DNA from: JAWKTM01 sp041399085 | Lineage (GTDB): Bacteria > Planctomycetota > Planctomycetia > Pirellulales > Pirellulaceae | Length of the DNA: 48,332 nt | Direction of reading: 5' to 3' | NCBI GenBank assembly: GCA_041399085.1 | Contig: JAWKTM010000058.1 | Coordinates: 1 to 48,332, forward strand | In this document: positions 9,457-18,492 of the stretch, one piece after another | Layout of the letters: every line of letters begins with the position of its first letter | Numbering within the stretch: position 1 is the stretch's first letter | Translations under genes and position numbers: made by a program | The notes under the pieces: generated by a model | What the model was told of the DNA's origin: nothing | The model's database searches: none | The model's input: only the letters and a program-made list of their open reading frames with translations

Positions 9457-10914
9457 ATGAGCGTCACCGCTCCCGCGCCGTCGCGCATCTCCGCTGAGTT
9501 GGTCGAGCGGTTTCGGCGATTGGTTGGCGTCGACGGCGTGCTGTCGGCGCGATCGGAATTGTTGGTCTACGAATGCGACGGGTTCGTGATCGAGAAGAAC
9601 AGCCCCGATGTCGCCGTGTTTCCGCGCACGTCGGAACAGGTGGCGGCGATCGTGCGGCTGTGCAACGAATACGATGTTCCATTTCTGCCGCGTGGCGCCG
9701 GCACCAGCTTGGCCGGCGGCTGCCTGCCCGTGGGCGGCGGCGTGATGATCGTGCTAACGCGGATGAAGGAAATCCTGGAGATCAATCTGCGCGACCGCTA
9801 TGCCGTGGTTCAGCCCGGCGTCGTAAACGTGTGGTTGACGAACGCGCTGAAGGGGACCGGCTTTCATTACGCTCCGGATCCGTCCAGCCAAGGCGCCTGT
9901 ACGATCGGCGGCAACGTGGCCACCAATTCCGGCGGCCCGCACACGTTGAAGTACGGTGTCACGGTGAACCATGTGTTGGGCGTCGAGGCCGTGCTGGCCG
10001 ACGGCCGACTGGCGACGTTCGGCGGACCGGCCGAGGACAGCCCGGGGTTGGACTTGGTCGGCGCGATCGTGGGCAGCGAAGGGACGCTGGCGATCGTGAC
10101 GAAAGTGTGGGTGCGGCTCACTCGCGATCCGCAAGGCTATCGCACAATGCTGGGCATCTTCGATTCGGTGGACGACGCCACGGCCGCGATCAGCGAAATC
10201 ATCGGAGCGGGCATCGTGCCGGCGGCTCTTGAGATGATGGATCGCGGCATCTTGGGGGCGTTGGAAGAAGCGTTTCGGTTTGGATTTCCGCTGGATGCCG
10301 AAGCGATCTTGTTGATCGAAGTCGACGGACTGGAAGCCGGCCTGGACGAACAACGCGATCGGATTGCCGAGCTGTGTCGCAACAGCGGCGCGCGGGAAGT
10401 TCGTCAGGCGGCCACCACGGCGGAACGGCAGAAGCTGTGGAAGTGCCGCAAGCAGGCGTTCGGCGCAATCGGTCGCTTGAGTCCCAGTTACTGCACGCAG
10501 GACGGCGTCGTGCCGCGAACTCAGTTGCCACATATTTTGCGAGTGATTCGCGAGACGGGCGACCGATATGGCTTGCGAATCGTCAACGTGTTTCACGCGG
10601 GCGACGGCAACATTCATCCGATTCTGTTGTTCGACGAACGTGACGCCGAGCAAGTGCGAAACGTGATGAAAGCCAGCGGCGAGATTCTGCAAGCTTGCTT
10701 GGATTGCGGCGGCAGCGTCACGGGCGAACACGGCATCGGCGTCGAGAAGATCGGCTTCATGGCCCGCATGTTTTCGGAAGATGACCTGACCGTGATGGGG
10801 CAACTTCGCCGAGCTTTCAACCCCCGAAACAATTTGAGTCCCGGCAAGATGCTGCCGACGGCCGGCGCTTGCGGCATGGAACAAAAGCACCCAGGCCGAC
10901 GTGCCGCCATGTAG
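9457..10914 (+). CDS. glcD: Glycolate oxidase FAD-binding subunit GlcD
   Basis: About 485 residues. FAD-dependent oxidation of glycolate to glyoxylate, working with GlcE and usually the iron-sulfur subunit GlcF. The start at 9457 follows GGAAAGGGA; the frame is also open from a TTG at 9430, which is less likely. The PCMH-type FAD domain shows PRGAGTSLAGGCLP near residue 70 and GGNVATNSGGPHTLKYGVT near 150. The C-terminal FAD-oxidase domain has NVFHAGDGNIHPILL near 385 and the typical ending GGSVTGEHGIGVEK followed by FNPRNNLSPGKMLP. The length and all landmarks are normal and the frame is clean. glcE follows 103 bp downstream; no glcF is seen in the window. Confidence 0.92.
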   Translation: MSVTAPAPSRISAELVERFRRLVGVDGVLSARSELLVYECDGFVIEKNSPDVAVFPRTSEQVAAIVRLCNEYDVPFLPRGAGTSLAGGCLPVGGGVMIVLTRMKEILEINLRDRYAVVQPGVVNVWLTNALKGTGFHYAPDPSSQGACTIGGNVATNSGGPHTLKYGVTVNHVLGVEAVLADGRLATFGGPAEDSPGLDLVGAIVGSEGTLAIVTKVWVRLTRDPQGYRTMLGIFDSVDDATAAISEIIGAGIVPAALEMMDRGILGALEEAFRFGFPLDAEAILLIEVDGLEAGLDEQRDRIAELCRNSGAREVRQAATTAERQKLWKCRKQAFGAIGRLSPSYCTQDGVVPRTQLPHILRVIRETGDRYGLRIVNVFHAGDGNIHPILLFDERDAEQVRNVMKASGEILQACLDCGGSVTGEHGIGVEKIGFMARMFSEDDLTVMGQLRRAFNPRNNLSPGKMLPTAGACGMEQKHPGRRAAM

Positions 10915-11017
10915 CTCCCGGCTCGGTTTTGAAACTCCTCGTTGGCGATCGCGACTCACTTGCCGCTGCTCGCAACGCCTTCCTTTTCGGCTCCACGGAT
11001 CGTCGGCTTAACCTCCC

Positions 11018-12251
11018 ATGAACGCCACACTCGACAACCTGCCGCTCGAACGCACCGAACAACCGACGTCGCCCGAAGCCTTGGCGGACGTCGTGCGCGA
11101 GGCGCACGAAACGGAAACGCCGGTCTATCCGATCGGCGGCGGTTGCAGCCTGAATTTCGGCTTGCCGGCCAAGAAGCCGGGAATCGGACTCTCGCTGACC
11201 GCGCTCCATCGCGTGATCGACTATCCGGCTCGCGATATGACGATCACGGTCGAAGCCGGCGCGACGATGGCTCAGTTGCGCGACACGTTGTTGGCCGAGC
11301 GTCAGCAGTTGCCGATCGACGTGCCGATGACCGATCGAGCCACGATCGGCGGCGTCGTGGCCACAAACTGGAATGGCCCGCGTCGCTATGGATATGGGGC
11401 CGTCCGCGATTTCGTGATCGGTATCGGCGCGGTGGACGGACGCGGCCGAGCGTTTAAAGGGGGCGGACGCGTCGTCAAGAATGTCGCCGGGTACGACTTC
11501 TGCAAACTGCTGACCGGTTCGCTGGGGACGTTGGCGGTCATCACGCAAGTGACGCTAAAAGTCCGGCCGCTGTCGGAGGCGAGCGTGCTGCTGGCCTGCC
11601 GCGCGTTTGATGAAGAACACGCCGAACGGTTGCTGGCCGCCTTGGCCCATACGGCCGCTTCGCCGTGCGCGATCGAGCTGCTTGGCGGTGATGCTTGGCA
11701 CGACATCGGCGAACGGTTGGGTGGAGGCGGCGAGCGTGAGGCTGACGTTGGTCGTCGGATTGGAAGGAACTCGAACCGAAGTCGACTGGATGCAGCAACG
11801 TTTGGCTGCCGAGTGGCGCGAGCTGAACGCCACGAAGTCGCAAGCCTTCGCCGGGGGCGATGCGACGGCGCTATGGCAGCGGTTAGTCGATTTCGCCGCG
11901 AATGGCGAATCGCCGCTGGTTGTGCGAGCGAACGTGACGCCCAGCGGCGTCGCGCCGATGATCCACGCATTCCGGCAAGTGGACGCAGGCTGTTCGATTC
12001 ACGTCGCATGCGGGCAACGGCGTCGTTACCGCCACGTTCGCCGATACGCCAGCGGAAGGCTTGTCGCGCACGTTGCTGAGCCGTGCGGCCGGTCCTCGAG
12101 CCGCCAACTGTGGTGCTGTCGAACGAGCGGCTCGGGCGAACGCATCAAAGCGTCTGGGGAATCGAGCTCGCCGTTGGAGTTGATGGAGGCGGTCAAGCGA
12201 GAATTCGATCCGCGCGGCATCTTGAATCCGCAGCGATTCGTGGTCGGCTGA
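11018..12251 (+). CDS. glcE: Glycolate oxidase subunit GlcE, frame-broken in the C-terminal half
   Basis: Second FAD-binding subunit of glycolate oxidase. Residues 1-240 are clean: YPIGGGCSLNFGLP, TVEAGATMAQLRDTLL, RATIGGVVATNWNGPRRYGY and GGRVVKNVAGYDFCKLLTGS are the GlcE/PCMH landmarks. The frame changes near 11730, after which VVGLEGTRTEVDWMQQRLA and SPLVVRANVTPSGV are read in another frame. It changes again near 12010, where CGNGVVTATFADTPAEGLS is in the third frame, and returns near 12170 for LMEAVKREFDPRGILNPQRF, the usual GlcE ending. The span equals about 411 codons, normal for the family. I expect the real gene to be intact. Confidence 0.85.
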
Positions 12252-12311
12252 AATTTACCAAGTTAAAAGGCGTCACTCGCCACGGGCGATTATGAATAGC
12301 CGTAGTACGCC

Positions 12312-12718
12312 TTAGCCTCTGGCTTCAGCCAAAAGATCAGCAAGAACTTGCGCGCTGAACGGCAACGTGCAGATGCTCGTCAGCCCGATCGCGATTACCA
12401 CGATGCCGTAGATCCACACCCAGCGTTTACGCGGCAACAGAGGTCCGGCGGCGAAAATCGCGGCAGCCGGCAAACCACCATCATCACGACGCCCATCAGG
12501 ATCACGGGCATCGGGCCATCGAGTTCGGGATCCGACTCAGCGACTTGTTCGGACATGACCATCAAGCCCACGCCGAGTGCCGCGACGGCCAAATACAGCA
12601 GGGCCAACATCCCGCAGTAGATCGCGAAGCCGATGTAAACGCCCGGCCTGGGGGCTGGCGGAGCGGCGTAGGCGTGATTGGGAAACTGCGGCGACTGGTA
12701 GGGCGAAAACTGGCTCAT
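12312..12718 (-). CDS. Small membrane protein with Pro-rich N-terminus, one frameshift
   Basis: The ATG at 12718-12716 opens a protein with a Pro/Ala/Tyr-rich start (SPYQSPQFPNHAYAAPPAPR), a first TM (GFAIYCGMLALLYLAVAALGV) and a second (VILMGVVMMVV). The frame breaks near 12465. In the next frame the protein continues AAIFAAGPLLPRKRWVWIYG and a further TM (IVVIAIGLTSICTLPF), ending at the TAA at 12314-12312. The joined product is about 135 residues with three or four membrane segments. Family not recognised. It is convergent with glcE and lies next to the large gene-free region. Confidence 0.55.
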
Positions 12719-13047
12719 CGTGGGCGTTCTCCGGCGAAGTGAGACGCCATCTTAGTCGCCGCATACCGTCGGCATAAGTCGATCCGTGACTAACAAAATC
12801 GCTCTTCCGCCCGCCAACTCATCAACCGAGGCCACGGACAACCCCACCCGCGGCATGCGCGGAAGTCTCCCCGGCCCCGCACATCTCACCACGACCGAAG
12901 GTCCTCCCAATCCGCGGCTGTGCGCGGGTCTCGACCGCACCATCGCGACCGAAGGTCTCCCAATCCTCTCGCCGTGTCGCGAGTACGAGTACCGCTCCGC
13001 TGACACCAACCGCCACTTCGCTGAGCACGAGCACGAATTGCCAACCA

Positions 13048-13170
13048 GGAGAACGAAACTCCTGCCGAGTCGTGCCCGGGAGAACGAGGCTCCTGCCGAG
13101 ACGTGCTGGGGAGAACGAGGCTCCTGCCGAGCCGAACCAGGAGAACGAGGCTCCTGCCGAGTCGTGCCGG
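13048..13170. repeat. Tandem repeat of 30-31 bp, four units
   Basis: Units start with GGAGAACG at 13048, 13079, 13110 and 13140, and share the core GAACGAGGCTCCTGCCGAG. The units are nearly identical over their first 22 bases and vary in the last 8-9. A partial fifth start (GGAACGCGACTC) follows. The period is close to three helical turns. It lies directly before the CAAACG array. No coding role is apparent. Confidence 0.8.
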
Positions 13171-13215
13171 AACGCGACTCAGGCCAACCCCACCAGCCCC
13201 AAGCCTCGCACTCTT

Positions 13216-13699
13216 CAAACGCTCATTTACACCGACCAAATCGTGGCGCGCGGCGATCAAACGCCAGCTACACCGTCCAAACGCCATCTCGCAGTCTTCA
13301 AACGACGTTTGCCGAGCCCAAACGAGCGATTTACAGTCCCCCCAAACGCTGCCATCGCTCAAACGCTCGGTTACACGATCCAAACGACATCGCGCGACGT
13401 CAAACGATCTTTGCGACCCAAACGACTGCGCACCTCTCCAAACGCCATTTACATCGCTTCAAACGCTCGCGCGCAGTCTCAAACGCTCGGCGACACTGCC
13501 AAAGGCAGCTCATGCGGCCCAAAGACCACCTCCCGCAGTCCAAATCGCAGCGCCCACGCGTCAAATCGCAACGCGCAGCCCCCAAACGACAGCGCGCGCG
13601 GCAAATCCGCAACGCAGCCCCAAACGCCGGCGCGCAATTGCTAAACGACGACGCAGCCTCCAAATAACGGCAAGTCCCCAAATGTCAGTTACGGTGCCC
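13216..13699 (+). repeat. Array of about 24 degenerate ~20-bp units each opening with CAAACG
   Basis: Unit starts at 13216, 13237, 13258, 13278, 13299, 13319, 13343, 13360, 13381, 13401, 13419, 13439, 13460, 13480, 13500, 13520, 13541, 13562, 13583, 13602, 13621, 13642, 13661 and 13679. Mean spacing is about 20 bp (range 17-24), near two helical turns. Most units open with CAAACG; others have CAAATCG, CAAAGG, CAAAGA or TAAACG. The remaining ~14 bases vary but often resemble CTCGTTTACAGTCC. The last unit runs in phase into the tail at 13700. Shorter versions of the same arrangement occur at 18015 and 16829. Confidence 0.8.
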
Positions 13700-13824
13700 C
13701 ATTGATTCGTGAGTCGCCATCGGACGTAACCGACTACAATCATTACCAGCCACCCGTCACGGCAACTCGCAGCACGCCCGCCCGCCAAGGGCAAGCCTTT
13801 ATCCCGACTCCGACTGCCGACAGC
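13700..13824 (+). repeat. Diverged copy (A3) of the 126-bp tail element
   Basis: 125 bp directly following the array, similar to the two closer copies at 16849-16974 and 18078-18203. Shared landmarks in the same order are GATTCG near the start, a GGCAAC/GCAACG stretch, CCGCCAAGGGC, and CGACTGCC before the end. Copies A1 and A2 are about 94% identical by eye; this one is much more diverged but nearly equal in length. Confidence 0.6.
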
Positions 13825-14147
13825 CAGCGTCGACCACGCGATCCGCAGCCAACCCCACACCGGCCTCCATCGCCGCAACACTACCCGCAGCACGCATCCC
13901 CATACGAACCCGACGCATACGAGCACGACGCGCCCAGCGAAGTAAGTTCTTGTATGTCAAATAAAAGCGGAAGTGCGCGGCACTCCGGTTCCTCGGTTAA
14001 CGCCACGATAAGACACCAGGCAGCTCGCGGCTGCTCCGCTCACATAGTCACATCAAAGCGGTACGCCCAGTACTCCGGTTCCTCCGCCATCCCCATACGA
14101 GCACGACGCTTGTAGTGTGTGAGATCGGGTGGCGAGAATGCCGAAAA

Positions 14148-14221
14148 TTCATTCGCTGGCGCTTACGTGCTCGTATCCGAAAGCCGAGAAGACTCACTCG
14201 CTAGCGCTCGAGCTTGTACGG
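14148..14221. repeat. Two copies of a CTCGCT...GCTCGTA/GCTTGTA repeat
   Basis: TTCATTCGCTGGCGCTTACG followed by TGCTCGTATCCG (from about 14148) and ACTCACTCGCTAGCGCTCGA followed by GCTTGTACGG (from about 14192), 44 bp apart. A relative lies at 2245-2275. Short dispersed elements of this sort occur in gaps between genes; no function is visible. Confidence 0.5.
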
Positions 14222-14275
14222 GCTCCGGCGGGTTGGCATCGTCAGGTGGACAACTCGGAAGGGCGTGTTCAAATC

Positions 14276-14294
14276 CACTGGCATCTTGCCAGTG
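14276..14294. repeat. Short palindromic repeat (CACTGGC-loop-GCCAGTG)
   Basis: A perfect 7-bp stem with a 5-nt loop. A relative with an 8-bp stem and 3-nt loop lies at 14493-14511, embedded in a similar AGTGC/GCACTGGC context. REP-like. Confidence 0.5.
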
Positions 14295-14492
14295 CTCTTC
14301 GTCACTTGCAGGTCGAATCGCCCAGCGTTCCGCGAATATGAAGTTGCCGAAAATCATTGTGCTTCCGGAAGGAACCTTCAGGCCAGATAAGACCATACGG
14401 GAACAGTAGAGATGATGCCGCTAGATCAGCCTCACCCAGTTGCTTCGCCAGTAACCTTGCCCCATCAAAACCCCAGCAGACAGCACCCAGAG

Positions 14493-14511
14493 CACTGGCG
14501 AAACGCCAGTG
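14493..14511. repeat. Short palindromic repeat (CACTGGCG-AAA-CGCCAGTG)
   Basis: A perfect 8-bp stem with a 3-nt loop, the second member of the family seen at 14276-14294. It lies 133 bp before the start of the exported protein gene at 14644. Confidence 0.5.
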
Positions 14512-14643
14512 GCACGCCAGTCGATGCTCGAGGATCTTGTCGATCGCTTTGGTCACTCGTTGCATTTGCCTCGCGTGGCCATCAACATAACCACTAACGC
14601 TCGGCACCGAATTCGCTGCCGACATTCAATAAGGAGTCCATTG

Positions 14644-16773
14644 ATGCGTCGTCTCGCGCGCCCCAAATGCCTGTTCGCCCTGTTGTGGATCAGTGCGGTT
14701 TGTTCGGTCCGGCCAGTCCGCGCCGACGAACCGCAACCATCGTCTCCGGGAAACGCGGAATCCGCGGTGCCGCAACCCGTGAAGCCTCTTTCCGTCTTCA
14801 TGGCGCCCGCTCCGACACCGGCTTTCAACAAGTCAATCGAGCGGTGGCCGAATTCGTCCGCGAAGAGCGTCTGGCCGACGCGGAAAAACTGCTCTCGGAA
14901 CTCGTCGAAAAAGGGCGCTCGCCGTCGGCTACTACAACTTGGCCTGCATCCCAAACGCGTCAAGGGCAAGACCGATTCCGCGTGACAACTTAGAACGACG
15001 GTCGCGGGTGGCATGCTCGACTTGAATTTGATCGCACGAGACGCCGACCTTGCTAGTCTTCGCGAACAACCACGTTATCTCGGATTGATCGAACAGGTAA
15101 AGCAGCGCCTGGTGGAACCGTCCAAGCCATCCGAAATCGCGATGCGTTTGATTACCGACAATGTCGCGCTGGTCGGCCCGGAGAACACAGCCTGGAATGC
15201 GGCGGCGCGGACGTTGGTCGTCGGATTTCGTTTCGCCGACGACGACCCGCGCCGTCAAGCCGATGCGGTCACCGGGCACGGAACGGCCGGCGAGTTGATT
15301 CGGCAATGGCAAAAGGAAGGAACAGCGGCCGGTTTGCTGGGAGTTCTCTACGACAATCACGATCGCGATCACAGCAATCTGCCGATGGCGCAGTTCCCAC
15401 AACTGACTGCCATCGAATTCGTCGACGAAGCCAAGCAAGAAGGGCTCGACTACGGACTCCAAACTCGGCTCATGTATAACTTGCCGACGATCGGTAATTC
15501 CTCGACGGCGCTGACCCAAGGTCCCTTCTGGCGAAGTCAAACGCGCATCGCGCAAGTGAATCCGGCCGCGATCGTCGCTCAGTTTCGCCACTATGCGACG
15601 AATCAACTGTATTTCTATCCCGAGCATCGCGACTATGACCCTGGTCATAATGGGAAGCCCGACGGTTTCGGCGATACCTTTCCCACAAACACGCCGTTCG
15701 TGATCACCAGCCAAGGATCATCGGGTTCCGATCAGCCCTTCCTGCACGCGGTCGCTTGCACGTTGGCGGCCTTCAGCCCGGAAACACGCGCCAAATTGGT
15801 CGAAACCGGCCTGCTGATGCCTACGGTGCAAATGATCTTTCGTAGCTCGAACAAACAAGTTGTCGAAGCCTCCGATTACCTGACCGGCAAAGCCCATCCT
15901 GTTGTGTTTACTAGCGAGCAGTTGGACGTGGAAAAAATGGTACGGCAAGCACACGACCTGCGGGCCGATGCGATTCCGCCCTGGGTCCAACTGCAAGTCC
16001 TTGAAGAGGACCAAGCCAAGCTCGGCATCGACTTCTTTGATGCCTCGCCATCCGAAACGCTGTTCGACACCCCGAGCGTAATTGCCCGAGTATATCGAAC
16101 CGTCGCTCGCCAACGACGAATGGTTGTGAGCGCCGCGGCCAGCCGCGATGTGAATGATCTACCACTCAAGTTTCACTGGGTGGTTCTGCAAGGCGATGCG
16201 AATTCGATCACCATCACGCCACGTAACGAAGCAAGTTCGGAAGTAGAATTATTGATTCCGTGGCAAACTCGCCACCCCGTGGCTGGCAATGAGGCCCTGG
16301 CCACCAACCGAATCGATATCGGCGTCTTTGCCCACAACGGCCAGCATTACTCGGCGCCCGCCTTCATTACCCACTACTGCCTGGATAGCGAAGATCGTTC
16401 CTACGATGACCAAGGACGGCCGCTCACAATGATTTATCGCCCCCAAACGGCCGGCGGGAACTATGCCGATCCGGCAGTTCACACCCCCAAAGATTGGCGC
16501 GACGATTATCACTATGACAATCAAGGTCGGCTGACAGGGTGGACTCGCACGCGTGGCGATCACCAAGAACAGTTCACCACCCACGGCCACTTAGTCATCG
16601 ACAAGGACGACCGAGGACGAGCCCAAACCGCGCAGCGGTGCGACTATATCGCCAAAACGGCAAACCGAAACGAAGCGCCCCAACTCGCACAACAACCCCG
16701 CGGTAATCTTCTGATCTATGAATACGCCAACACCGAAGACAAAGTAGGCCAAGTGGCCGAACTCCAACCATAA
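14644..16773 (+). CDS. Large exported protein of unknown family, frame-broken near the start
   Basis: The ATG at 14644 has an excellent ribosome site, AAGGAG at 14631-14636. It opens with a signal peptide (RRLARPKCLFALLWISAVCS then VRPVRADE). The frame changes near 14800-14820, where GFQQVNRAVAEFVREERLAD and AEKLLSELVEKG follow, and again near 14930-15010, where YYNLACI and GGMLDLNLIARDADLASLR follow. These pieces read as a tetratricopeptide-like helical stretch. From 15013 the frame is clean for 586 residues of globular sequence that I do not recognise, rich in Asp, Asn and Gln. The last third has YDDQGRPLTM and YDNQGRLTGWTRTRGDHQEQ, resembling the repeating YDxxGRL motifs of extracellular proteins. 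No membrane anchor after the signal. Probably periplasmic or secreted. Confidence 0.65.
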
Positions 16774-16828
16774 GCGATAAGTCACCGTCACATCACTTGA
16801 CGGTCGATTTCAGCCCTCGTAACAACAG

Positions 16829-16974
16829 CAATAACTTAAAACTTGGCACAAATGGCCGATTCGATAGGCAGGCTTCGATATAACTTAATGCAATTATTGA
16901 TCTTGCACCGCAACGACCCGCGGCCTGACCGCCAAGGGCGAATCATTATCCGACTTTTCGACTGCCAAAACAGC
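16829..16974 (+). repeat. Copy A1 of the array/tail element (one or two leader units)
   Basis: The 126-bp tail is at 16849-16974, starting CAAATGGCCGATTCG and ending GACTGCCAAAACAGC. A CAATAACTT unit 20 bp upstream (16829) looks like a remnant of the array. About 8 differences in 126 positions from A2 (18078-18203), no indels. An open frame of about 42 codons runs through both, but the changes between copies do not favour silent positions, so I do not call it a gene. Confidence 0.8.
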
Positions 16975-17069
16975 CGTCAGAACCGAAACACCACGAAAGC
17001 AAACAAAGTCCCCACCGGTTCCGACCTGCCTCGAAAGCTACTTCAGATGCCGATCTCAGTTCCCTTGCG

Positions 17070-17124
17070 TCTTAGCGTCTTAGCATCTCGGCGTCATTGC
17101 GTTCGGCGTCTTAGAGTCTTGAAT
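17070..17124. repeat. Degenerate 8-bp tandem repeat (GCGTCTTA)
   Basis: GCGTCTTA GCGTCTTA, then GCATCTCG, GCGTCATT, GCGTTCG, GCGTCTTA and GAGTCTTGA: about seven units of 7-9 bp. It lies between repeat A1 and repeat B1. Confidence 0.6.
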
Positions 17125-17137
17125 TCTTAAGAAGTAG

Positions 17138-17280
17138 GTCATGCTCCGCATGACTTATTGCGTGTCGTGTTCGTTGTGACGGATTACCTCTGGCGTCACG
17201 GGTTTTCCCATGTTGTTGCAGTGTTGCGGCATGCACAGCATGCCCTACATCTACTAAGCGTTGACCGCTATTCATTGGTT
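17138..17280 (-). repeat. Copy B1 of a ~125-143 bp dispersed repeat, next to a stop codon
   Basis: Closely similar to B2 at 18493-18617. Landmarks on the plus strand are GTCATGCTCCGC, ATTGCGTGTCGTGTTC, GGATTACCTC, GTTGTTGCAGTGTTGCGG and the palindrome GGCATGCACAGCATGCC at 17228-17244 (7-bp stem, 3-nt loop), ending GACCGCTA. The final CTA is the reverse complement of the TAG stop of the minus-strand gene at 17278-17840, so the repeat begins exactly where that gene ends. Confidence 0.75.
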
Positions 17281-17840
17281 TCCGTGCGAGTGTCTCCGTC
17301 GTTCGCGACAACCTCAAAGTGCTGTAAAGGTAGTTCACCACGGTTGCATTTTTGTCGTGTTCGGGATATAAGGCGGTGGCAATCAACGCTACCTGATCCA
17401 CAACATACATATGTCGCTCAAATATGAACGGTCCTGTGTTAATAATTTGGTGCCGCCCCTCGAATCCATTGCTCCAAATCGGGTTGCTCTCAACAACAAC
17501 CCCGTTCCAATCCCTTGCCAGACCAAGAGCGGAGTTTTCACAACGATCCACTGCCGATTCACCACTTCTCAAAACTAGTGGTACCGTCGTGATCGTGACC
17601 CGCGTTTCACCAATCCATTTTCCCCACTCTGGCAATGTCGTCGTCCCATCGGCAAGGACCGTGGGACTGCATCTGAATCCCATAGGAAGCTTGCCTTTGC
17701 ACATCCCATCCGGTGACGTAAAGAAATCCCAGCTAACGCCGCCAGGTTCACCGCGTTGCCACGTTAGCGCAAAATGTCAATGCGATGAGTCCACCGACGG
17801 ATAGGGCGATAACGCCAAGAAGGATTGCGGTTCTACTCAT
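17278..17840 (-). CDS. Small exported protein, frame-broken, family unknown
   Basis: The ATG at 17840-17838 opens a signal-like segment (SRTAILLGVIALSVGGLIAL). The frame changes near 17760. The main body runs through VSWDFFTSPDGMCKGKLPMG, TTTLPEWGKWIGETRVTITT and DWNGVVVESNPIWSNGFEGR to NATVVNYLYS, then changes once more near 17320 so that FEVVANDGDTRTETNE is followed by the TAG at 17280-17278. Read without the last shift, the frame would run on through repeat B1, which is unlikely. The joined product is about 187 residues with two visible cysteines. I do not recognise the family. Confidence 0.45.
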
Positions 17841-18014
17841 ATGGTTGTATCGCAACGAGTCACAGGATGCGGCACAGTTTAACGCTGCAACAAGCAACTT
17901 TCCAATGCCGTAACGCCGGGTGCCACAGGCCTCGGTCCAGTGCTTCTCCGCCGTCCGCTGGATGTCGATGCCTGAGCAAAGCCACTGCGACCCTCAGCCC
18001 GTCCAGGCAGCGGT

Positions 18015-18203
18015 CAATCGCTCGCGCGCCCCTTCCAATCGCTCACGTACAGTCCCAAAATACTCATTAACAGTACCCAAATGGCCGATTCGAAAGGGAG
18101 GCTTCGATATAACTTACAACATTTATTGATCTTGCACCGCAACGACCCGCAGCCTGACCGCCAAGGGCGAATCATTGTCCGACTTTTCGACTGCCAAAAC
18201 AGC
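18015..18203 (+). repeat. Copy A2 of the array/tail element with three array units
   Basis: Array units start at 18015 (CAATCGCTCGCG), 18036 (CAATCGCTCACGTACAGTCC) and 18056 (CAAAATACTCATTAACAGT), spaced 21, 20 and 22 bp. They run in phase into the 126-bp tail at 18078-18203. These units match the best-conserved form of the long array at 13216-13699, which shows that array and tail belong to one element with variable unit number. Confidence 0.8.
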
Positions 18204-18492
18204 AGCCGGCGGAGCCCTCCGACTCACTCCGCGGGCAGCCCCGCCGAGCTCGACCGGCACGGAAGGACGCCTATCGCCGCGATTTCCGGAAGGCTACCCG
18301 GCACTCGATTTGACCGCTGGCAACCATTGGTCCGTCGGCTCGACCGGCGGTGGCGGCTTCGACACCATAGGCGAGACCGAAGCTTCGACCGATCATCCTC
18401 CGCTACCGCGCGCTCCCGCCGGTGCGAATTTCCCCAACGCCCGGACCAACGCCCGCCAACTCGTCGCCCGAGCCCACTGCCCCTGGAAGTCG

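Larger units (their letters stand above)
12719..14643. other. Gene-free, repeat-rich region
   Basis: About 1.9 kb without a gene I can support. It holds, in order: unassigned GC-rich DNA (12719-13047), a 30-31 bp tandem repeat (13048-13170), the CAAACG array (13216-13699) with its tail (13700-13824), a pair of ACTCCGGTTCCTC motifs near 13981 and 14072, two copies of a CTCGCT/GCTCGTA motif (14148-14221) and two hairpins (14276-14294, 14493-14511). Open frames exist across the array, but in several frames at once and only because of its base composition. Confidence 0.6.

Noticed and set aside
13216..13699. CRISPR array
   Set aside because: The conserved part is only about 6 bp per ~20-bp period, the rest is degenerate and partly shared between units, and no cas gene is nearby.
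13072..13705. Several long open frames across the tandem repeats and CAAACG array
   Set aside because: Two or three plus-strand frames are open at once over the same DNA, the translations follow the 20-bp periodicity and are Pro/Arg/Gln/Ser-rich, and no start has a ribosome site. The openness is explained by base composition.
14302..14625. Minus-strand open frame of 107 codons
   Set aside because: It overlaps palindromic repeats, has a competing plus-strand frame and shows no domain-like sequence or ribosome site.
16843..17130. Small genes inside tail copies A1 and A2
   Set aside because: A ~42-codon frame is open in both copies, but differences between copies do not favour silent positions, the third copy does not keep the frame well, and the reading continues into unrelated sequence.
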